NCBI GenBank assembly: GCA_950022295.1
Contig: OX465600.1
Location: 295,537,782-295,601,781 of the forward strand
Reading direction: 5' to 3'
Length of the DNA stretch: 64,000 nucleotides
Origin: Bromus sterilis
Lineage: Eukaryota; Streptophyta; Magnoliopsida; Poales; Poaceae
Both the position numbers and the translations under genes were made by a program. Below the pieces are notes generated by a model. It ran no database searches and was not told where the DNA came from. It worked only from the letters and a program-made list of their open reading frames with translations. Position 1 is the stretch's first letter. Each line of letters opens with the position of its first letter. Below, one piece after another: positions 1 to 10,900 of this stretch.

Positions 1-122
1 ATATAAGTGATCACACCTCGAGTTACTCTGTGCTTTGCATGCTATTTTGATACTAAAACAAACTATTGTAAATTTCTACTTACTCAAACCACACACTATA
101 CTTACTTCATCTATGTGTGCAG
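1..122 (+). other. Intron of the germin-like gene (3' part)
   Basis: AT-rich sequence without family similarity that ends in a pyrimidine-containing acceptor (CTATGTGTGCAG). The reading frame runs open through it by chance. Confidence 0.7.
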
Positions 123-679
123 TGACAGTAAACGGGTTTCCTTGCAAGGACCCCATGGCCGTCAACACGGAAGATTTCTTCAATCCAGCCATGCTTGACC
201 AACCTAGGGAGACCAAGAACAAGGTTAGGTCCAACGTCACCAACATCAACGTCATCAATTTCCCTGGCCTTAACACCCTCGGCATCTCACTGGCACGCAT
301 CGATTATGGACCATTGGGTGTAAACACACCACATATACATCCCCGTGCCACCGAGATCCTCACTGTGCTTGAGGGAACACTCTACCTTGGGTTTGTCACA
401 TCCAACCCAAATAGGCTCTTCTCTAGGGTGGTCAAGAAGGGTGACGTATTTGTGTTCCCAAAGGCAATGATCCACTTCCAAATGAACCTAGCGCATGACA
501 AGCCAGCGGCTGCATTGTCATCACTCAGCAGCCAAAACCCTGGGGTTATTTCTATTGCGAATGCAGTGTTTGGCTCGAAGCCACCTATTTCGGATGATGT
601 TTTGGCCACGGCGTTTCAGGTGGAAAAGAAGCTGATTGATTGGCTCCAATCTCAGTTCTGGGAGAACAACAACTACTAA
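123..679 (+). CDS. Germin-like protein (cupin), 3' exon; 5' exon lies outside the window
   Basis: Germin-like proteins are secreted apoplastic cupins, often manganese superoxide dismutases linked to defence. The exon codes for VNGFPCK, then an NVT glycosylation site, then cupin motif 1 (PHIHPRATE, supplying the His, His and Glu metal ligands), the typical GFVTSNPN loop, KKGDVFVFP with the fourth ligand His (MIHFQMN), SSQNPG, NAVFGSKPPISDDVLA and the C-terminal WLQSQFWENN. About 185 residues are encoded; the signal peptide and first cysteine belong to the missing exon. The AG at 121-122 is chosen as acceptor because families of this subgroup carry one intron just before VNGFPCK; an ATG at 113 is intronic. 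In cupin motif 2 the usual PxG glycine is alanine (PKA). Frame is open and ends in TAA. Product is very likely right; the substrate is unknown. Confidence 0.9.
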
Positions 680-715
680 TAGGTTCTAGTGTTTACACCT
701 ATGAATGGTATATTG

Positions 716-721
716 AATAAA
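716..721 (+). promoter_or_regulatory. Poly(A) signal of the germin-like gene
   Basis: AATAAA 37 bases after the stop codon, followed by GT-rich sequence (TGTGTGTGCGTG). Confidence 0.6.
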
Positions 722-1875
722 TGGCATGTGTGTGCGTGCCTGCGAGCTGTGAGTTTTTCATTTCCTTGTGAATCGTGACAATATATGTTATTTGTTGGAT
801 TGATATCATCATATTGTGTCCATTTATGTTTTTAATCGTTTAATAAATGAAAGAAATGGAACATAGTGGTATCCTCTTCCTTCACAACTGAAGTAGGAGA
901 AACAACCATAGGTGCAAAATGGTGCTATTAAGTTCCACATATCACACGTTAGCACTGAACTGTGTGCGATGAAGGCATCACACATGTTTTGGAATTCAAA
1001 TTATGTGCCTTAAAAAGTGTGCAATGGATAATTCATCGACATAACTCTGAAAAGAGAATCATGTGCGATATCGAACGCACAGTTCAATTGTTCAACTTGT
1101 GTACGATAACTCGCGAGAACGTGCACAATTGACTCGTGTGTATCGTGTGCATGAGGTGCACACGATAGAAATAAAGCAATGTGTGTGATGATGGGAAACA
1201 TGCCACAAGTTCCAAAGTATGTGTGCGAAGTTCTCCATACTGTTTGCTAAATTCAATTCCCGTGCGAGAACTTGTGATAGTGCACATGATTGTGTGGAGA
1301 AAATTATGTGCTCTAGTGGGCACTCGTTTGAATCTTACATTCTTAATAAGTTGGTCCCAATTCTCTCAACATGTAAGGTGTCCACCTCACCATCCCACTA
1401 AGCCAATTATTTTAATTTTCTTTCACACTAGGTCATGCAAAGTATGCCACATAAGAAAGCTCCCATTAACTTCGCATGCGTATGCAGCTTATCACATATA
1501 AATATCAACTTTCTTTTGCACTCAAATTTATAAGTAACTTTTGTAATAGAGAATCAAATTAGAAGTTACCACACATATTGTTTTTCTAAGCGACAGTTTG
1601 TTTTTATGAATGCACATATGTATGCTATCATTGTAATATATTTAATCAAGGGTGATGTCTCCACTGTGTCTACTCAACATTTTTTTCGTCTCATATCATC
1701 TCACCAATATATTGTCAAGATAATAAAGTAAAAAAAATAAACACTCATTTTTCATTTATCATCATTTTTTATTAAATGTTTACTCTAAACAATATTAATT
1801 TTAAAAAATTTATAATTAAATTATATTATGTTTCATAAATTTTCTTATATTTGAAAATATCAAATTATCTATTAA
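722..1875. other. Intergenic, decayed repeats
   Basis: No gene seen. From about 940 to 1240 the sequence is rich in GTGTGCGATG / CACACG-type words in both orientations, suggesting an old DNA-transposon body; 1680-1880 is AT-rich and is probably the interior of the Helitron whose end is at 1909. Confidence 0.4.
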
Positions 1876-1880
1876 CAATT

Positions 1881-1909
1881 CTCGCAGCAACGCGCGGGAG
1901 ATCATCTAG
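1881..1909 (+). mobile_element. Helitron 3' terminus
   Basis: A GC-rich imperfect hairpin (1881-1900, CTCGC...GCGGGAG) is followed by ATCATCTAG and a T at 1910, the hairpin plus CTAG|T architecture of plant Helitron 3' ends. The matching 5' TC end was not found upstream. Confidence 0.6.
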
Positions 1910-1911
1910 TT

Positions 1912-2299
1912 AAAAGAATTACGTGTGATGGAAGGAAACAGTATTACACGGTTGCTCTAAACCAGTATGTGTCATATTCGCGGTATCACATGAATGGATA
2001 TAAGAATATACTACATGTGTGTGCACGCGTGGTATTCTCTCGGGCGCCTCCACGGTCTTGCCTATCCCCCGTACAAGCACGCGTACATCAAGACCCGATG
2101 GTACGTGCATCGTTGACATCGTTCCCGCGACCGTGCGATCTTCTCTTACCAGCGCACGATCATATGGTTGAGAAATAAACCCTCCCAGTAGCTGCCAGGT
2201 GGATATAACATTGAAGCCCCTCTTCCATTCCAAGCATATCAACCCGCCACGGATCGAAGGAGTCTTCGTTGCCAACCACTTCTCGATGCTAACAATGAA
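1912..2299 (-). pseudogene. Unidentified coding-like remnant, downstream part
   Basis: Minus-strand frame open over about 130 codons, beginning IVSIEKWLATKTPS and GGLICLEWKRGF. It is cut from its upstream part (12119-12532) by the CACTA transposon at 2300-12115. After removing the transposon and one GAA copy, this frame is continuous with the open frame at 12110-12532. No family was recognised, and the composition (GC-rich, codon-like) is the only support. Confidence 0.3.
2297..2299. repeat. CACTA target-site duplication (left), GAA
   Basis: GAA directly precedes the CACTAGTAGAAA terminus; the same GAA follows the other terminus at 12116-12118. Three-base duplications are the rule for CACTA elements. 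Confidence 0.85.
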
Positions 2300-2319
2300 C
2301 ACTAGTAGAAAGTGGGGCA

Positions 2320-2525
2320 ACCGTCTAAGCCTTTAGTACCGGTTTCCTTACGAATCGGTATTAAAAGGGTCTTTCGTACCGGTTTGGGCGTTCAGGCGGG
2401 CGAGGAGCTTTCGTACCGATTCGAGTTAGGAACCGGTACTAAAGGTTTTCGGCCAAAATTTCAGACGGTGGGTGGGGCCAAGGCTGTCCTTTGGTACCGG
2501 TTCATGTGGAGAACCGGTACTAATC
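2320..2525. repeat. CACTA subterminal repeats, 5' side
   Basis: At least six copies of the ACCGGTT / AACCGGTAC word in direct and inverted order, for example near 2336, 2378, 2430, 2494 and 2513. In this superfamily such words bind the element's own TNP proteins. Confidence 0.8.
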
Positions 2526-2787
2526 ACCCGATTCAACATTGTCCCATGCCCACCCGATTCATCCTTCATTTCTTCCTCTGTCTCACATTTCTAATTTTTT
2601 TGCACCTCTCACACTCCAACAAATCTTCATTTTTGTCCACCATTTTAACAAGATTAACGACATCTATCTATCCAAGGGTTAGCAATATCATCCTTTCTTC
2701 CGCCGTTCCTAATTTAGCTCATCTCTTTGCTAGTTAACTCGTATTATTTTTCTAGTGCTAGCAAGGTGTTCGATGAAATGCCTAAGT

Positions 2788-2950
2788 TAGGGATTTTATT
2801 TTATTTATATGAAATTTGAGCTGAAATTATATTATGTTTTGTAGGTTTTAGTATCATCCCCGTCCTCACCGTTGTCGATCGCCAGCGTCGTCCCCTAGCC
2901 GACACCGTACCACCTCGGTGAGCCCCTTCTTTTTTATAAAAAAACTTAGT
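2788..2950 (+). repeat. 165-bp direct repeat, copy 1 (partner 4725-4888)
   Basis: The segment from TTAGGGATTTTATTTT to TTTATAAAAAAACTTAGT recurs nearly unchanged at 4725-4888. The preceding GGTGGGTGGGGCCA...AACCGGTACTAA stretch (2466-2522) also recurs (4668-4722). The intervening 1.8 kb thus sits between two copies of the element's 5' leader. Confidence 0.85.
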
Positions 2951-3115
2951 TTCCGCACAGATGAAGTCAGAAAGGGTTGAAAATTGATGGTTACGGCGCA
3001 ATAAGCAAAGGACACAAGCGAAGAAAAATGAGGAAAATTGACAGATGAAGTCAGAAAGGGTTGAAAATTGATGATGTGGCTTTGAATGGTTCATTTTGAA
3101 CACACAAAAAGTCTC

Positions 3116-4230
3116 GATGAACTGAAGGATTTCTAGATATATCAACAAAACACACGGTTTCGCCTGCATACAGCCCAACTGTGGCTCGTGAGTGCCCGCA
3201 CATCAAATGCACCGTTGGGCGTATGCAGGCCAATCCGAATGATTTGTATTTGGTCGATGAACTGAAGGATTTCTAGATATATCAACAAAACACACGGTTT
3301 CGCCTGCATACAGCCCAACTGTGGCTCGTGAGTGCACGCACATCAAATGCACCGTTGGCGTATGCAGGCCAATCCGAATGATTTGTATTTGGTCGATGAA
3401 CTGAAGGATTTCTAGATATATCAACAAAACACACGGTTTCGCCTGCATACAGCCCAACTGTGGCTCGTGAGTGCCCGCACATCAAATGCACCGTTGGGCG
3501 TATGCAGGCCAATCCGAATGATTTGTATTTGGTCGATGAACTGAAGGATTTCTAGATATATCAATAAAACACACGGTTTCGCCTACATACAGCCCAACTG
3601 TGGCTCGTGAGTGCCCGCACATCAAATGCACCGTTGGGCGTATGCAGGCCAATCCGAATGATTTGTATTTGGTCGATGAGCTGAAGGATTTCTAGATATA
3701 TCAAAAACACACACGGTTTCGCCTGCATACAGCCCAATTGTGTCTCGTGAGTGCCCGCACATCAAATGCACCGTTGGGCGTATGCAGGCCAATCCGAATG
3801 ATTTGTATTTGGTCGATGAACTGAAGGATTTCTAGATATATCAACAAAACACACGGTTTCGCCTGCATACAGCCCAACTGTGGCTCGTGAGTGCCCGCAC
3901 ATCAAATGCACCGTTGGGCGTATGCAGGCCAATCCGAATGATTTGTATTTGGTCGATGAACTGAAGGATTTCTAGATATATCAACAAAACACACGGTTTT
4001 GCCTGCATACAGCCCAACTGTGTCTCGTGTGTGCCCGCACATCAAATGCACCGTTGGGCGTATGCAGGCCAATCCGAATGATTTGTATTTGGTCGATGAA
4101 CTGAAGGATTTCTAGATATATCAACAAAACACACGGTTTCGCTTGCATACAACCCAACTGTGGCTCGTGAGTGCCCGCACATCAAATGCACCGTTGGGCG
4201 TATGCAGGCCAATCCGAATGATTTGTATTC
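3116..4230 (+). repeat. 140-bp minisatellite, 8 copies
   Basis: Units start with GATGAACTGAAGGATTTCTA at 3116, 3256, 3395, 3535, 3675, 3815, 3955 and 4095. Period is 140 (139 once, from a lost G in unit 2). Units differ by only a few substitutions, so the array is young or homogenised. The open frames that cross it are repeat translations. Confidence 0.95.
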
Positions 4231-4514
4231 GTACACACCGAGTGTCCGAGAGGTGGGATATATATAGGGGTCGTGTGCCTCTTTAGCCCCGGTTGCTAGC
4301 ACAAACCGGTACTAGCGCGAGACCTTAATTGTGTACATGCCGGTTCCCAGATCCAACGACTCACAAGCCGGATACAACGACTCACAAGCGCTTAAAAGAA
4401 ACACGCGATCCGTGTACTTCTTCCTGATTGGTGGGATTCAGAGCCGGGTGAGGTTAAAAGCACGCGCAAAGCCAACCTCCACTATTTCTCTTCTCGCGAA
4501 GTCTTCCCCTTCCG

Positions 4515-4645
4515 CGGCACCGCCACCATCCAGTTTTTGCCGTAACCCTCTCAACTTTTTAGCACATGCTATGTGGGTCAAATGATGATACCATGCCAAG
4601 TTTCAACATTTTCGGAGTTCATTTGTAGTGCTAGAAACTGGAAAA
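4515..4645 (-). repeat. Single reverse copy of the 338-bp unit found in the second CACTA
   Basis: On the minus strand it reads GTTGAAACTTGGCATGGTATC and then the ATCATTTGACCCACATAGCAT and AGAGGGTTACGGCAAAAACT words of the array at 16420-17637. Fragments of the same unit (AACCCTTTCTGACTTCAT, reverse) also occur at 2962-2990 and 3046-3073. Confidence 0.8.
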
Positions 4646-4724
4646 TTAAATAAAGCAAAAAAGATGGTGGGTGGGGCCAGGGCTGGTCCTTTGGTACCGG
4701 TTCATGTGGAGAACCGGTACTAAG

Positions 4725-4888
4725 TTAGGGATTTTATTTTATTTATATGAAATTTGAGCTGAAATTATATTATGTTTTGTAGGTTTTAGTATCATCCCCG
4801 TCCTCACCGTTGTCGATCGCCAGCGTCGTCCCCTAGCCGACACCGTACCACCTCGGTGAGCCCCTTCTTTTTTATAAAAAAAACTTAG
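4725..4888 (+). repeat. 165-bp direct repeat, copy 2 (partner 2788-2950)
   Basis: Second copy of the leader segment, just upstream of the transposase-like frame at 4978. Confidence 0.85.
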
Positions 4889-4977
4889 TTTTATGTGATA
4901 AACTTGAATATTAATTAAGTTGGTCACTCATATATCTATGATGTTGTGTAATTAATGATTTTTGATATACATATATA

Positions 4978-5895
4978 ATGCAAATGAGTCGGCAATGGAT
5001 GTACGGTGACCGGTGCCATCCCGACTTCATTAAAGGCATGCATTATTTTCTCAGCGTGGCTGAGGCAAACAACCGGACGAATGGTTTCATCTATTGTCCA
5101 TGTAGTTCCTGTAAGAATATGAAGGATTACTCTACCTCAAAGACCATTCACGTCCACCTGCTGGAGAACGGTTTCATGCCCAGCTATAATTGTTGGACCA
5201 AGCACGGAGAAAGGGGGGTTATATTGGAAGACAACGAAGAAGAAGAGGATAGTGACAACTATCCTATTTTCACTGAAGACGGTGATAGTAGAATGGGGGA
5301 AGACGAAGCTGAAGAAGAGCCCATTTTTGATGAGCCGATTTTTGATGACCCCGATGACGATTTGGGTCGGGCCATTCTTGATGCGAAGATAAACTGCGGA
5401 AGTGAAAAGGAGAGGTTGAAGTTGGAGAAAATGTTAGAGGATCACAACAAACTGTTGTACCCAAATTGCGAAGATGGCCAGAAAAAGCTGGGTACCACGC
5501 TGGAATTGCTGCAATGGAAGGCAGAGAATGGTACTACTGACAAGGGATTTGAAAAGTTGCTGAAAATAATAAAGAAGATGCTTCCAGGGGAGAACGTATT
5601 GCCCTCTAGTACGTACGAAGCAAAGAAGGTTGTCTGCCCTCTAGGATTAGAGGTGCAGAAGATACATGCATGCATCAATGACTGCATCCTCTACCGCAAG
5701 GAGTACGAGAATTTGAATGCATGCCCGGTATGTGGTGCACTGAGGTATAAGATCAGGCGAGATGACCCTGGCGATGTTGAGGGCGAGTCCACCCCCAGGA
5801 AGAGGGTTCCTGCGAAGGTGATGTGGTATGCTCCTATAATACATCGGCGACTCCAACATTCGAATCTAGCCATGTGTATCTTAATTTTCAGTTGA
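4978..5895 (+). pseudogene. CACTA TNP2-type transposase, truncated (N-terminal part only)
   Basis: The 305-codon frame starts MQMSRQWMYGDRCHPDFIKG, the transposase-associated N-terminal domain of plant En/Spm TNP2 proteins, with its Cys/His cluster (YCPCSSCKN, then HVHLLENGF). An acidic stretch follows (residues about 83-130, many Glu and Asp), then the start of the TNP2 domain (CPLGLEVQKIHACINDCILY, ENLNACPVCGALRYK, RVPAKVMWYAPII). Similarity stops abruptly near base 5845; the last about 15 residues are unrelated and run into the purine tract. Full TNP2 proteins are several hundred residues longer, so the catalytic core is absent. ATG 4978 or 4984 could be the start. Confidence 0.85.
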
Positions 5896-5911
5896 GCTAT
5901 GTACTTTAATT

Positions 5912-6682
5912 CGAGAAAGAGAAAGAAATAGAAATAGAAAAGAAAAACAGAAAGAAACAGAAAATAAAAGAAAAAGAAATAGAAAAGAGAAAGAAACATA
6001 AAAAAAAGAAATAGAAAGGAAACAGAAATAGAAAAAAAAGAAATAGAAAAGAGAAATAAATAGAAAAGAAAAAGAGAAAGAAACAGAAAATAAAAGAAAA
6101 ATAAATAGAAAAGAGAAAGAAACAGAAAAAAAAGAAATAGAAATAGAAAAAAAAGAAATAGAAAAGAGAAATAAATAGAAAAGAAAAGAAAAGGAAATAG
6201 AAAAAGAGAAAGAAATAGAAAAGAAAAAGAGAAAGAAACCGAAAATAAAAGAAAAAGAAATAGAAAAGAGAAAGAAACATAAAAAAAAAGAAATAGAAAG
6301 GAAACAGAAAAAGAAAAAAAAGAAATAGAAAAGAGAAATAAATAGAAAAGAAAAAGAGAAAGAAACAGAAAATAAAAGAAAAATAAATAGAAAAGAGAAA
6401 GAAACAGAAAAAAAAGAAATAGAAATAGAAAAAAGAGAAATAGAAAAGAGAAATAAATAGAAAAGAAAAGAAAAGGAAATAGAAAAGAAAAAGAGAAAGA
6501 AACAGAAAAAAAAGAAATAGAAATAGAAAAAAAAGAAATAGAAAAGAGAAATAAATAGAAAAGAAAAGAAAAAAATAGAAAAAGAGAAAGAAACAGAAAA
6601 TAAAAGAAAAAGAAATAGAAAAAAGAAAGAAACATAAAAAAAAGAAATAGAAAGGAAACAGAAATAGAAAAAAAGAAAAAAG
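5912..6682 (+). repeat. Purine-only GAAA-type tract with 281-bp higher-order period
   Basis: About 770 bases almost free of C, with only isolated T, built from GAAATAG, GAAAGAAACAG and AAAAGAG words. Longer blocks recur at 281-base spacing, for example the GAAACAGAAAATAAAAG block at 5954 and its copy at 6235, and AAAGAAACATAAAA near 5990, 6271 and 6627. The long minus-strand frames over it encode only Phe, Leu, Ser, Ile and similar residues and are not genes. Confidence 0.9.
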
Positions 6683-6850
6683 GCCTTTGGTACTGGTTGG
6701 AACCCCAAACCGGTACGAAAGGTTTTCGGCCAAATTTCCATCGGTGGGATGGGGACAGGGCTGGACCTTTGGTACCGGTTCGCTCCTACAACCGGTACCA
6801 AAGACCTTTGGTACCGGTTTGGGGTTGGAACCGGTACCAAAGGTCCTTTC
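6683..6850. repeat. Internal CACTA subterminal repeat block
   Basis: Five or more inverted GGTACCGGTT / AACCGGTACCAAAG words, like those at the real termini, but 4.4 kb inside the element. A GC-rich leader-like stretch (6860-7230) follows, a plausible 5' untranslated region for the gene at 7973. Confidence 0.8.
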
Positions 6851-7229
6851 CTTCCCCAAATCGACCCCGCGCAAGCCACTTCTCACATCTTCTCACACAC
6901 TGCTGCACACGAAGACCGCCGTTTCCCCTCTGCATCGCCGCCGTCTTCGTCGTCGATTCCGGCGACTACAAAACTTCCCCGAGCCCGTTGCCCTCCTCTA
7001 CGTGTTCCTGGTGAGCAGGGCCACCTTCTCCACCTCTCCGTTGCGCTCCCCGTACCCCGTATCCCTCGTCGCCATTAGAGCCGTAGCTCGAGGCCGTTGG
7101 CGAGCTCGCCCCCGTGGCCTGGGGCACGCATTTAACATGCCGCTCGAGGCCTGCGGCGAGCTCACGGCCAACCTCGCCGCAGTTCAGCCACCGGCGTGCC
7201 CCCCTCCCCCCGTGCCACTGCCTTTTTAG

Positions 7230-7972
7230 TATGGTTAATTAAGCTCTTGTTAGTATGACACCTGGGCCCCACTGCCTTTTTATTAATAAAATTGATTTTT
7301 GATAATTGTTGAGGATATGACATGTGGGTCCAGGGATATTTAAAATTAAATAAAATGTTTTATAAATAAACAGAGGCTGACATGTGGGTCCCACATGTCA
7401 GGCACTGTTTTGGATAATGTTCTGGATAATGTTGTTATAATAATAAAAGAAATTCCCACATGTAAGAAATTAGATTAGATGAATTAGTTTAAATTAGTAG
7501 TGTATGACATGTATGCCCCACTGTTTAATTAGGACCTAGTCAAAGATTCCTTGTGGATAATGTTTAATTAACTAATAAAAGAAATTCCAGAAATTCTTTT
7601 AAATTGAATAAAACTTTGAAATTCAATATCTTTTAAACCGTAAGTCTGATTCAAAAACTTTATACATGCAAATTGATTAGAAAAATACAACGAATACGAA
7701 TAGGATATCTACATGTCATCTACCCCCCTCTAACACAACGAACATCGACATTCCCCCCCTCTGGGTTGTCTGTCCGATAATTGCCCGATACCGTAAAACT
7801 CTCCGGATGAATTTATTCTGAACACGAAAGTTGTTCAGAATAGTTCAACTAGTCCGGAAGCGCCGAGTGTTAGGGTTAGGGTTATTGATTTCTTCATTTC
7901 AATTGTTATCCATCTCCGGATGACATGATGAATGAATTAATTGTTTTCTTAATTTTGTAGTGACATTGAGCT
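7230..7972 (+). other. Presumed 5' intron/leader of the TNP1/Ulp1 gene
   Basis: AT-rich, no open frame of note, ending in TTTTGTAG just before the ATG region at 7973. Contains AGGGTTAGGGTTA near 7870. Confidence 0.4.
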
Positions 7973-10900
7973 ATGGAGGACGACACCTTCGTCCGAAATG
8001 AGGATCAAGAAGAAGCCGTGCAGAGAATGATATTTGAGAGTGCCCGTGGGCCGGAACACGATGGAGATGACTTTGAGCTCACACAATTTCTGAACGATGT
8101 CGGTGAGGGATTTGAGTCTGAAGAGATTAGAAGAGAGAACAAAGTGTCCATAACAAACTCCGGCGAGGTGTATATTTATGTATCAAGTCTATGTTCATCA
8201 GTAGATGCATTCATTTATTTGTGTTGCACTTATTAACGAATCATTTTTCTTTTAGCCTTCTGGATCATCGAGCAAGTCTGTTAAAACAAAACGAGGCCCG
8301 ACGCAATTGCTAAAGGGCGAGGGTAGGTTAGCCCTCGTCGCATTTAATGATAACGGTGAACCGGTGCATCCGAAAGAGCACTGCCGCAAATTTATAAATC
8401 AAGCTGGAGTTCTTGTTAGGGACCATGTACCGATCAGCATTCAAGAGTGGTATAAGCCGAAGAACGCGGGGACTGAAGCTAGTTATGTCAACGACGCGTT
8501 GAAATTTTTTCTTTGCGACAATCTACTGACACGCTTCAGCCTACCGGAAGACATGACGGAAGGCCAGAAGAAGAAACTCAAGGAATGGACTCTCAAGAAG
8601 ATGGCCATGCTATTCCAGACATGGAAGAAAAAATTATGGGAGAAATATAAGCATGAAGATCCAGTATTCAATGATAATCTAGTGAAGATAAAAGATCACT
8701 GGCCCGCATTTAAGAGGTATAAGCAATCGTCTACTCATGTGTCCCGATCGGTCACAAATAAGAAAAATGCTTCAAAGAAGGAATTTTTCCATCATTTGGG
8801 GTCAGGTGGCTACAAGACTGCCATTCCGAAGTGGAGAGCGTTTGAAGATAAACTGATGGATGCAGGAATCACTCCACAGACATGGGACTAGCCCGACCGG
8901 CCCAGGCTCTGGTTGTTCGCGCATGGGGCAGGGTTGGACCCAATGACAGGGAAGATCGTTGCGCAGGGGAAATGGAAGGACAAAATTGAAGCAGTCACGA
9001 AGAAGCTTATAGATGCAATTGAAAAGGTCAGAAAGGGAGAGTACATTCCCGATAGAGAGAATGACGAGCTGACACTCGCTTTGGGCAATCCTGAACACGT
9101 TGGACGGGTTCGAGCTCGCCCAGGTCTCAACAAGAAGGAAGCGTGGCCGGAGTGCGCTGACACTTATAGAAGTCATTCGCGAAAGAAGAAGAAGGAGTCA
9201 GACAGGTTAACGGAATTGTTAAATAGGGTGGAGGCGCTTGAGAAAAATCAGAGGGAACCTCATCAGCCGCTGTTTATACATGATCCTCATGTCGATGCCG
9301 CCCCATCTCAGCGAAGAAGCAGTGTGGGTTCCTCGCATCTTGACGGATGTGGAGGAAGCTACCCCGTGGATTATGTCACGGAGAAGACATATTGCGAGCT
9401 ACATATGTTATTCAGGAACGTGTCCGTTAAGGTGGCGTTCGGCTATGTTTACCCAAATGAAGATGGAGCAACGCACCATCATATGCCCATTCCACCTGGC
9501 TGTGTTCGTGTCGGGGTGGATGAAGTTGTTTCGGGTTATGAAACATTGGAGCTTGATTTTCCTAGAGGTGACGATGAGAAGACAATGGCCGATGTCAAGC
9601 ACGGTTTCACCCTATGGCCCAAGAAACACATCGTCCTTTTGCAAAGGTCACCGACTCCTCGTAGTCCACCTGAGCAGGAAAGGCCACCGACTCCTCTTCG
9701 TAGCGGTCCACATGAGCAGCAAAGGCCATCGACTCCTCCTGGTAGCAGCCCACATGAGCAGCAAAGTCCACATCTACCTGAGAGGGACCCCAACGTGAGT
9801 CCGCCATCTCGAGATCCTCCACGTAAGACATCGTCCTTTAAGCGGAACGGTACACCGCCTAGGAAGAGACCTAGAAAGGAGAAACCACTGCCGCCTATTG
9901 AGAAGTTACCTTGGGAAAAAACTATCGAGGAAAACATGGAAACCTGTAAGTCCGAGCTGAAAGCCTTTTTTGCTAAGAAAGTGCCAGAGATCCCTTTTAA
10001 GAAGACTCTAGATCCGGTGAAAGTTGTGCGTACCGTTGAGAATCTGTATGACCCTGTACCATCGCCGCCATCTGACTATAGGCGTTCTATACAAAAGTCG
10101 TATGACGAGATGATGAGGGCTAAAAAACCCACTCAATCGGGTGTCACAGCGAAAAAAGGGAAACAACAAGTGCACCAGCTCGGACAACAACCCGTCCAAT
10201 CGGTCCCCCCTCTCATGGTGTTTGACGAGAAGGCCGTTGAAAGTTCTCGACAATCCATCGATCATCCCTTACATGAAGTAGCATATCAATTTGTTCAAGG
10301 GAAAGATTTGGTCGAGAATCTCAGGAAGCTACCAACAAGTATGCGTAATTTGCATACGTGTTACAGTAATGCCACAAAGAGAGGGATCCAGTGTATCATG
10401 GTTGGAGTTAAGGAAGAGCACTACTTCCAAGAATACTCTGTGAGCGTTGACTTCAGCGAACTTTTTCAGTTATACAATCTCCGGGCCCTCGACAAATCTA
10501 TCATCAGTTGCTATTGTCTGTAAGTGATTTATTTATGTAATTTGAGAAGTATTTAGCTCAGCTCGTTCTTTGTCTGCAAATTATAATCTTTTGTGCGCTA
10601 TATTATGCAGATCGAAGATGCTCGAATGCAAAAGGGATGAAATCAAGCACATTGGGTTCATTGACCCGGATACAATGCATGAAATAACCATAGAGGATCC
10701 CATCTATAACAGGGATACACCGGAGACTTTGCTAAGGTTTTTGAAGCGACAACGTGACAAAAAGATAATACTTTGGCCTTACAACTTCAAGTGAGTGTTA
10801 CTGTCTTAGAAGACATTTCTCTTTTTCTCACGAGATGTTCAAATTTTAACTGATGACTTATATATATGGCACTGCATATTTAAACGTGCGCAGGTTCCAC

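Noticed and set aside
3116..4230. CRISPR-like regular repeats
   Set aside because: Whole 140-bp units repeat without unique spacers; it is a minisatellite inside a plant transposon.
5691..6886. Three minus-strand frames of 314-332 codons rich in Phe, Ser and Leu
   Set aside because: They are translations of the purine tract at 5912-6682; any frame on the pyrimidine strand stays open.
6687..7229. 180-codon + frame with repeated PNRY and VLVGT-like runs
   Set aside because: It translates CACTA subterminal repeats and a GC-rich leader, not a protein family.
9238..9798. 186-codon frame overlapping the TNP1/Ulp1 gene
   Set aside because: Shadow of the long exon 8256-10519 in another frame.
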